Under the pieces are notes generated by a model, which was not told the origin of the DNA, made no database searches, and was given only the letters and a program-made list of their open reading frames with translations. Below are positions 6,249 to 11,347 of a DNA stretch of 11,347 bases, piece by piece (position 1 is the stretch's first letter; every line of letters begins with the position of its first letter). The DNA comes from Nitrospira sp. Its GTDB lineage: Bacteria > Nitrospirota > Nitrospiria > Nitrospirales > Nitrospiraceae. The position numbers were made by a program, and so were the translations under genes. The DNA is taken from the NCBI GenBank assembly GCA_025935475.1, contig JAICVE010000057.1:1-11347 (forward strand), written 5' to 3'.

Positions 6249-6884
6249 ATGAAGCTGCCGGCGATGAATCTCGAAGTCATTCGCACGATTCCGCTCATGC
6301 AGAAGATCGCCTTTGTGGTGCTCATTCTGGCCGGCATTATCGTCCTGTTTTATTACTATGTGGTCGAGCCGAAATCGATGGAAATTGCCAGTCTTCAAGG
6401 CGAGATCGGTAAGCTGGACAGCGAAATCCAAACCTTGACCATCAAGGTCAAGCACCTCGATGAGCTGATTGCCGCCAACAAACAGTTGGAAATCGAACTG
6501 GCGAAGAAAAAAGAACGACTGCCTCCCGAGGAGGAAGCGGTGATGTTGCTCAAGCAGGTGTCCGATCTCGGCATACGGCTTGGATTGGACATCAAGCTCT
6601 GGAAGCCCGGCACCAAGAGTGAGGACGCGTCCAAGTTGTTCGTGCGACTACCCGTCAACGTGGAAGTCACCGGGGGATACCACACCGCGGCGTTGTTCTT
6701 CGATCGCATCAACAGCTTGCCCAGGATCGTCACCGTATCGAATCTGAAAATGGGGACGCCCAAAATCGACAAGGGTCGCATCGTCACTCAGACGATCTTC
6801 GATCTCATCGCATATGCGGCGCCTCAGGATGTGAAGGTCGCCGCCGCGACCCCTGGGGCTGCGCTTGCGACGGCGCCCAAGTAG
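6249..6884 (+). CDS. pilO: Type IV pilus inner-membrane protein PilO
   Basis: PilO partners PilN in the periplasmic stalk that connects the inner-membrane platform to PilP and the secretin. The 211-residue protein has a short cytoplasmic start, one transmembrane helix at about 18-39 (ending FYYYVVEP), and a coiled coil at about 44-92 (LQGEIGKLDSEIQTLTIKVK). The conserved PilO fold lies at about 95-192, with PPEEEAVMLLKQVSDLGIRLGL opening it (given here in outline) and VEVTGGYHTAALFFDRINS at 138-156. An Ala/Pro-rich tail closes it. AAGGA at 6236-6240 precedes the ATG by eight bases. Confidence 0.93.
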   Translation: MKLPAMNLEVIRTIPLMQKIAFVVLILAGIIVLFYYYVVEPKSMEIASLQGEIGKLDSEIQTLTIKVKHLDELIAANKQLEIELAKKKERLPPEEEAVMLLKQVSDLGIRLGLDIKLWKPGTKSEDASKLFVRLPVNVEVTGGYHTAALFFDRINSLPRIVTVSNLKMGTPKIDKGRIVTQTIFDLIAYAAPQDVKVAAATPGAALATAPK

Positions 6885-6908
6885 CACCATGAAAGGCAAG
6901 AAGGACGG

Positions 6909-7517
6909 ATGCTCGTGAATCAAATCAGTCACAGACACATGTTTGCGGTGTTGTGTGGATGCGTGTTGGTCGCTGGACTCGTCGGACCTGTTGCCAGCGA
7001 GCCGGGACTCCCATCCCACTTGCGGCAAGTCGCTCCTCTGCGGCAAGACTCGGTGAGAGTACCCTCGCCCGCCGATCTTCCCAAAGAGATGCCTTCGGCC
7101 CCCTTTGCGGCGGCGCTGGCTCCTATGCCCGGTTCCATGGACGCCATGCCTGGCGGTCCTCCGTCCGTTGGCGGATATGATCCGGCCGGGCGCCGCGACC
7201 CGTTTGCACCGATGCTGAGTCAGCTGGCCCCCGGCCAAGTCGATCCGACGCTTCCTCCCTTACAGCGAGTTGGACTGACCGATATGAATCTAATTGCCAT
7301 TATTTGGGGAGCCTATGGCTACACGGCGATGGTTCAGACCCCTGATGGGAACGGGTATACCGTCCGCAAAGGCACTCGAGTTGGTCCCAACGCTGGTGTG
7401 GTGAGCGCCGTGACCGAAAAAGGCATTATCGTGCAGGAGCGATTCACGGACGTCTACGGCAATAAACAGGAGCGAGAGTACGTCAAGCTTCTCCATCCGA
7501 AAGAGGGTCTAGAATGA
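6909..7517 (+). CDS. pilP: Type IV pilus assembly protein PilP
   Basis: PilP joins the PilN-PilO stalk to the N-terminal domains of the PilQ secretin. In the 202-residue product, a hydrophobic export segment covers about 12-30. A Pro/Ala/Met-rich linker runs from about 31 to 89. The family motif YDPAGRRDPFAPM is at 90-102, and the beta-sandwich domain is at about 116-197 (PPLQRVGLTDMNLIAIIWG, then GNGYTVRKGTRVG). Known PilP is usually a lipoprotein; the only candidate lipobox is LCGC (15-18), with Cys at -2, which is atypical, so a plain signal peptidase I site near 28-31 is also possible. Starts at ATG 6909, GTG 6915 and ATG 6939 are all conceivable; AAGGA at 6901-6905 lies three and nine bases before the first two. 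Its stop overlaps the pilQ start (ATGA). Confidence 0.9.
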   Translation: MLVNQISHRHMFAVLCGCVLVAGLVGPVASEPGLPSHLRQVAPLRQDSVRVPSPADLPKEMPSAPFAAALAPMPGSMDAMPGGPPSVGGYDPAGRRDPFAPMLSQLAPGQVDPTLPPLQRVGLTDMNLIAIIWGAYGYTAMVQTPDGNGYTVRKGTRVGPNAGVVSAVTEKGIIVQERFTDVYGNKQEREYVKLLHPKEGLE

Positions 7518-9451
7518 CACACATACGACATGCCACCACGTTCAGGATTCTTTCCGCCTTGGCGGCCGTCAGCCTCCCTTTCGCGGTCCCTTCCACGGCA
7601 GCGACCTTGGAGCGGGACGCCGATGTGGCGATGACGCAGGCCGGTCTGGCATCTGCCGACGTTCCGGCGATGCCGCCCACGGTCACCTCGATCGAGGTGC
7701 GCAAGGAGGCCGAGCGCCTCGGCGTGACGATCAACGGCGAGGGTGTGCTGTCGCATGAGGCCGTCAGGGTTGACGAGCGTCGCCTGGTGATCGATATCCC
7801 GCATGCGTCCTCGACCCTTCGCCGGCCAACGGTCCACGTCGGCCATCGGCTCCTCAAACAGATTCGCGTCGGGGACCATGCCGACAAGGTTCGGCTGGTA
7901 TTCGATTTGGGACAGCAGGCCGATTACGTCGTCGAGCCTCACGGCGCACACTTGCTCGTGATGGTGAAGGATGCGTCGGTGGGCGACCGTACTCTGGACA
8001 GTCAACTGGCGGCGGTGGCGACCGGTCTTCCCCCGGCTCAACTCGCGAGGGTTCAGGAAGGGGGCAAGGCACGGGCGATCGCACACAGAGCGGTGCCGGC
8101 CTTTCGCGTCCGTCCCATTCAAATGATGGCCGAGCCAGAAGCGGTCGAGAAGCATACTCCAAAAGAGGATCTCGTAGTCGGCGAAACCCGCTATGTCGGC
8201 CGTCGCATTTCCTTGGACTTTCAGCAAGCCGATATCAGCAACGTCCTGCGGCTCATTGCCGAAGTCAGCGGCTTCAACATCGTGATCGGCGATGGCGTGA
8301 AAAGCAAGGTCACGATGAAGCTCGTGAGCGTGCCGTGGGACCAAGCGCTGGACATGATTTTAAAGATGAACGGCTTGGGCAGGATCAAGCAGGGGAACAT
8401 TCTCTGGATCGATACACTGGGCAACATCGCCAAACAAGAAGACGAAGAGGCGCGGGCCAAGGACGCCAAGGTCAAGGCTGAGGATCTGGTCGATCGCGTG
8501 TTCTATATCCGCAACCTCCAAGCCACCGAGCTGATGACCTCCCTGCGTCAAAATTTGAGCACGCGTGGAATCATGCAGATCAGCCAGGGCACCAATGCCT
8601 TGATAGTGAGGGACACCGAAACCAAAATGACGGTGCTCAAACAGCTCATCGAAGGCTTGGATCTCGAGGTGCCGCAAGTGCAGATCGAAGCGCGCATCGT
8701 GCAGGCTGATACGGTGTATGCCCGCGGGTTGGGTGTGCAATGGGGTATCACGAATACCGATTTGGGTACGAATACGTTTTCGTCGGTGGGAAATCTGACC
8801 GGTGCGTTCGCTCCTGCCGCCGGCACCGGCTCGACGGTAATTCCGCGTGATTTTCTCGTCAATCTGCCTGCCCAGGTGGCCGGTCTTCCGTCTGTGCCTG
8901 GCATCGGATACACGTTCGGCAAGCTCGCGCCGGGCTTCGCGCTTGATTTGCGGCTCTCAGCCGGCGAGTTGCTGGGCTTGGCGAAGGTCATTGCGGCACC
9001 GAAAATCACGACCCTTGATAAGCGGGAAGCGAAAATTTCACAGGGTGAATCGATTCCGTTCCAGACTACCTCGCTGCAGGGCACCCAGACGACCTTCGTC
9101 GATGCCAATCTGGAGTTGAACGTCACGCCACAGATCACGTCGCGTGATCCCAGGGAAATCGGCAAGCAAATCATGATGCGCGTGCGCGCGACGCGCAATG
9201 CCGTTGGCGCAAGAAGCAATCCGGCCGGTCCGAGCATCGATCGCCGCGAAGCGAACACCCAGGTCATCGTGCGCGACGGCGAAACCATGGTCATTGGCGG
9301 AGTCTTCATCGATACACAGAACAACAACGTGCAGGGCGTGCCATATCTCTCGCGAATTCCCGTCCTCGGCTGGTTGTTCAAGAACAAATCTGAAAGCGTC
9401 TCGAAGCAGGAACTGCTGATCTTCCTGACTCCCTCCATCGTCAAGGCCTAG
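7514..9451 (+). CDS. pilQ: Type IV pilus outer-membrane secretin PilQ
   Basis: PilQ forms the multimeric outer-membrane ring through which the pilus passes. The 645-residue protein has a signal peptide at about 1-30 (cleavage near PSTA-A). One AMIN domain, predicted to bind peptidoglycan, covers about 57-152 (RLVIDIPHASS, VRLVFDLGQQADYVVEPHG). A linker of about 75 residues follows. The N0/STN domain is at about 231-300 (ISLDFQQADISNVLRLIAEV), the N1 domain at about 325-388 (YIRNLQATELMTSLRQNLS), and the secretin core at about 389-643. The core ends with the typical VPYLSRIPVLGWLFKNKSES and LLIFLTPSIVK. GAGGG (7503-7507) stands six bases before ATG 7514. Many proteobacterial PilQ carry two AMIN domains; only one is seen here. 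Confidence 0.96.
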   Translation: MTHIRHATTFRILSALAAVSLPFAVPSTAATLERDADVAMTQAGLASADVPAMPPTVTSIEVRKEAERLGVTINGEGVLSHEAVRVDERRLVIDIPHASSTLRRPTVHVGHRLLKQIRVGDHADKVRLVFDLGQQADYVVEPHGAHLLVMVKDASVGDRTLDSQLAAVATGLPPAQLARVQEGGKARAIAHRAVPAFRVRPIQMMAEPEAVEKHTPKEDLVVGETRYVGRRISLDFQQADISNVLRLIAEVSGFNIVIGDGVKSKVTMKLVSVPWDQALDMILKMNGLGRIKQGNILWIDTLGNIAKQEDEEARAKDAKVKAEDLVDRVFYIRNLQATELMTSLRQNLSTRGIMQISQGTNALIVRDTETKMTVLKQLIEGLDLEVPQVQIEARIVQADTVYARGLGVQWGITNTDLGTNTFSSVGNLTGAFAPAAGTGSTVIPRDFLVNLPAQVAGLPSVPGIGYTFGKLAPGFALDLRLSAGELLGLAKVIAAPKITTLDKREAKISQGESIPFQTTSLQGTQTTFVDANLELNVTPQITSRDPREIGKQIMMRVRATRNAVGARSNPAGPSIDRREANTQVIVRDGETMVIGGVFIDTQNNNVQGVPYLSRIPVLGWLFKNKSESVSKQELLIFLTPSIVKA

Positions 9452-9457
9452 AGGCAT

Positions 9458-9486
9458 GCCGCAGTCCCCGTTCTGGGGGCTGCGGC
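9458..9486 (+). terminator. Strong hairpin after pilQ, probable terminator
   Basis: GCCGCAGTCCCC (9458-9469) pairs with GGGGGCTGCGGC (9475-9486) through twelve pairs, one of them G-T, around the loop GTTCT. It starts six bases after the pilQ stop. The sequence behind it is CGTGGTCG with no T-run, so it departs from a textbook intrinsic terminator, but the stem is strong and well placed to end the pil operon. Confidence 0.6.
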
Positions 9487-9566
9487 CGTGGTCGTCCCCC
9501 CAGCACTCGGCGATTCGTCTACCCCGTTCCTTCTGAACGATACCTTCCCGCCAGCCGACTGAAAGC

Positions 9567-9596
9567 TATTATCTTTTCATTGGGTTGTGCTACCAT
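9567..9596 (+). promoter_or_regulatory. Weak promoter candidate upstream of aroB
   Basis: TACCAT (9591-9596) is preceded by TG at 9588-9589, an extended -10 arrangement, but the region 16 to 18 bases upstream (around 9567-9574, TATTATCT) is a poor -35. TATTAT (9567-9572) is itself an alternative -10 with an equally weak partner. A promoter is expected after the pilQ hairpin, and this AT-richer stretch is the likely place, but I cannot fix it. The rest of the 193-base pilQ-aroB gap shows nothing else. Confidence 0.25.
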
Positions 9597-9644
9597 CGAC
9601 GAGATTTTCCCCAAGCTGCTTTGGAACGGATCCTTCCAATAGGC

Positions 9645-10781
9645 ATGACACTAGTGACCGGCCAACGCATACCCGTCTCCCTCGGAGAGCGGAGCTATGA
9701 GATTGTCCTCGAGCCAGGCTCCAGCCGAACGCTCGGTGACCGCCTCAAGCCACTCATTCACACAGGCAAAATCGGCATCATCACCGACCGTCACGTGGCG
9801 CGCCACTATCTCAAGCCTACGGTCGAGTCGCTGAGGCAGGCAGGACTTGATCCGGTGTCCATTGTCTTGCCGCCAGGTGAACGCACGAAGACCCTCGCGA
9901 CCGTCGCGCGGATCCTCGATGTGCTTGCCACGCATCGGTTCGAGCGCCGTTCGATGCTCCTGGCGCTGGGCGGCGGCGTCATCGGCGACCTCGCAGGGTT
10001 CGCCGCCTCGGTCTACCAACGAGGCATCCCGTATGTGCAAGTTCCTACGACGCTGGTGGCGCAGGTGGATTCCAGCGTTGGAGGGAAAACGGGCGTCGAT
10101 CATCGCCTGGGGAAAAATCTCATCGGCGCGTTCCATCAGCCCAAAGGCGTGATCATCGATCCGTTCATGCTCCACACGCTGCCGCGCCGCGAGTGGATCG
10201 CAGGGCTTGCTGAGGTGATCAAGTACGGCATCATCGCCGATGAAGACTTGTTTTCGTTTTTAGAAGCCTCCATGCCGGAGCTGTTGAAATTGGACGCGCA
10301 GGCGGTCATGCGGGCGGTTGCCCGGTCGTGTGAGATCAAGGCGGAGGTCGTGGCGGAGGATGAAAAGGAATCGGACCGTCGGCGGATTTTGAACTATGGC
10401 CATACGATCGGACATGCCTTGGAATCGCTTGGAGGGTATCGCCGCCTGATTCACGGAGAGGCGGTCGGGATCGGCTTGGTCGCGGAAGCGGACCTGGCCG
10501 TCCATCTGGGAATCTGCGGGAAGGATGTTGCCACGAGAATTCGGCGGCTCGTGCAGGCGGCGGGGCTGCCTGACCAGCTGCCGTCCAGGACGTCGTTTGG
10601 CGCCCTCTGGGGCGCCATGCAGCACGACAAGAAGGTCGTGGGCGGCAACGTCATCGGGGTATGGCCCGTGCGCCTCGGCGAGGTCGTGATCCGTCCGTTG
10701 GCACAGGAGGCATGCGCCGCCTGGTTTCGGACGCTCGGGTCTCCTTCACAACGGCGCAAACCGGCCATGCGAAAGACTTAG
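9645..10781 (+). CDS. aroB: 3-dehydroquinate synthase
   Basis: AroB makes 3-dehydroquinate from DAHP, the second step of the shikimate pathway, using NAD+ and a divalent metal in the cytoplasm. In the 378-residue protein, GERTKT (78-83) and the NAD-binding loop GGGVIGDLAGFAASVY (109-124) are followed by PTTLVAQVDSSVGGKTG at 134-150, which lines the active site. The metal ligands are Glu190 (AGLAEVIKYG), His253 (YGHTIGHALE) and His270 (LIHGEAVG), all present. The basic DKKVVGG segment near 328-334 is also kept. The C-terminal tail after about 360 (Ser, Arg, Lys-rich) is not conserved. ATG 9645 fits the family start but has only a weak site (AGG at 9641, too close); GTG 9654 or an in-frame TTG at 9585 or 9621 are possible. 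It lies downstream of pilQ as in proteobacteria, but without aroK. Confidence 0.95.
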   Translation: MTLVTGQRIPVSLGERSYEIVLEPGSSRTLGDRLKPLIHTGKIGIITDRHVARHYLKPTVESLRQAGLDPVSIVLPPGERTKTLATVARILDVLATHRFERRSMLLALGGGVIGDLAGFAASVYQRGIPYVQVPTTLVAQVDSSVGGKTGVDHRLGKNLIGAFHQPKGVIIDPFMLHTLPRREWIAGLAEVIKYGIIADEDLFSFLEASMPELLKLDAQAVMRAVARSCEIKAEVVAEDEKESDRRRILNYGHTIGHALESLGGYRRLIHGEAVGIGLVAEADLAVHLGICGKDVATRIRRLVQAAGLPDQLPSRTSFGALWGAMQHDKKVVGGNVIGVWPVRLGEVVIRPLAQEACAAWFRTLGSPSQRRKPAMRKT

Positions 10782-10785
10782 CACG

Positions 10786-11347
10786 ATGGCGATCAAACGT
10801 CCTCCGTCGCTTACGCAACTGGAACAGGCGCTGAAGGAAAAGACCCGTGAGGTCGATGTGTTGCATCGAATCACGGATTCGATCAGCAATACCCTCGATC
10901 TGGAAGCTGTCCTCAAGCACATCGTGGAGATCGTCGTCGAAGTGACCAAAGCCGACGCCTGTTTGCTGTACTTGTTGTCCGACGGCCAAGACGAACTGAT
11001 CCTCCGCGCCTCCAAAAACCCGCACCCCAAGCTGATCGGACGGATTACGATCGGCATGGGCGAGGGCATCACCGGTTGGGTCGCCCAAGAACGCACGCGC
11101 GTTGTCATCCCCAGCAATGCCAGCGACGATCCCCGGTTCAAATTCTTCCACAATCTCCCCGAGGACCGGCATCAGGCCTTCGTGTCGGTTCCGATCATGG
11201 CCAAGAAGGAAGTGGTCGGCGTGATTAATGTGCAGCACAAACGTCCCAAGCGGTATCGGCCGGACGAGCTGGCCTTGCTCTCGACCATCGCCAATCAAGT
11301 GGGAGGGGCGATCGAAAACGCGCGGCTATATGAGCAGATGCGGCGCA
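10786..11347 (+). CDS. GAF-domain sensor protein (partial, runs off the right edge)
   Basis: Starting at ATG 10786, four bases after the aroB stop, an open frame of 187 codons continues past the edge. Residues about 8-35 form an amphipathic, probably coiled-coil helix (LTQLEQALKEKTREVDVLHR). Residues about 40-175 form a GAF domain: ADACLLYLLSDG, GMGEGITGWVAQERTRVVIP, DDPRFKFFHNLPEDRHQAF, SVPIMAKKEVVGVINVQH, then LSTIANQVGGAIENARLYEQ leading into a further helix. GAF domains bind small ligands or mediate dimerisation in signalling proteins. The pattern around PRFKF and RHQAF recalls the GAF domain of PtsP (enzyme I of the nitrogen PTS). The output domain is not visible, so kinase, phosphatase, GGDEF, ANTAR or PTS enzyme I remain possible. 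The ribosome binding site is weak (AAAGA near 10772-10776). Confidence 0.85.
   Translation, partial: MAIKRPPSLTQLEQALKEKTREVDVLHRITDSISNTLDLEAVLKHIVEIVVEVTKADACLLYLLSDGQDELILRASKNPHPKLIGRITIGMGEGITGWVAQERTRVVIPSNASDDPRFKFFHNLPEDRHQAFVSVPIMAKKEVVGVINVQHKRPKRYRPDELALLSTIANQVGGAIENARLYEQMRR

Noticed and set aside
6889..6918. A 9-residue frame (MKGKKDGCS) between pilO and pilP
   Set aside because: It is very short, lacks a good ribosome binding site and overlaps the pilP start; it most likely only contains the pilP AAGGA site.
7454..9444. Two minus-strand frames of almost 300 codons opposite pilQ (7454-8344 and 8548-9444)
   Set aside because: PilQ is certain over this stretch by domain content; the antisense frames show no recognisable family features.
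10651..11298. A 215-codon minus-strand frame opposite the aroB end and the GAF gene
   Set aside because: The + strand encodes a clear GAF domain there; the reverse frame is its shadow.

Overview
The window reads as chromosomal DNA from a GC-rich, didermic (LPS-bearing) bacterium. Protein style and gene order fit the phylum Nitrospirota, most likely a Nitrospira-like organism. That assignment is inferred from recognition of the families, not from a search. All confident genes are on the + strand and cover almost the whole window. There are no rRNA or tRNA genes, insertion sequences, CRISPR arrays or signs of recent transfer.

Block 1 (about 1-4334) is an envelope/RpoN operon: the tail of a probable lptC, then lptA, lptB, rpoN (sigma-54), hpf (ribosome hibernation factor) and rapZ. 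Genes are packed with overlaps (lptC/lptA, lptA/lptB) or short gaps of 9 to 46 bases. This is the classic lptCAB-rpoN-hpf-rapZ order of Proteobacteria, but ptsN, which usually lies between hpf and rapZ, is absent.

Block 2 (about 4335-9486) starts with a 248-base spacer before pilM. It holds a GC-rich hairpin, a near-consensus sigma-70 promoter (TTGACA-N16-TATACT), a long leader with an 11-pair hairpin just after the predicted start of transcription, and a 22-codon open frame with a good ribosome binding site whose stop overlaps the pilM start. Then come pilM, pilN, pilO, pilP and pilQ: the cytoplasmic, inner-membrane and periplasmic alignment complex plus the outer-membrane secretin of a type IV pilus (or related type IV filament) machine. 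Several genes overlap by ATGA. A 12-pair hairpin follows the pilQ stop.

Block 3 (about 9487 to the right edge) is aroB (3-dehydroquinate synthase) followed four bases later by a GAF-domain sensor protein that runs off the window. The pilMNOPQ-aroB order matches the proteobacterial pilMNOPQ-aroK-aroB cluster, but aroK is missing.

Taken together these are conserved core genes for LPS transport, alternative sigma factor, stationary-phase ribosome control, pilus assembly and aromatic amino-acid synthesis. I see no clearly new multi-gene system. The least explained DNA is the pilM leader (4415-4589), with its promoter, hairpin and small overlapping frame.
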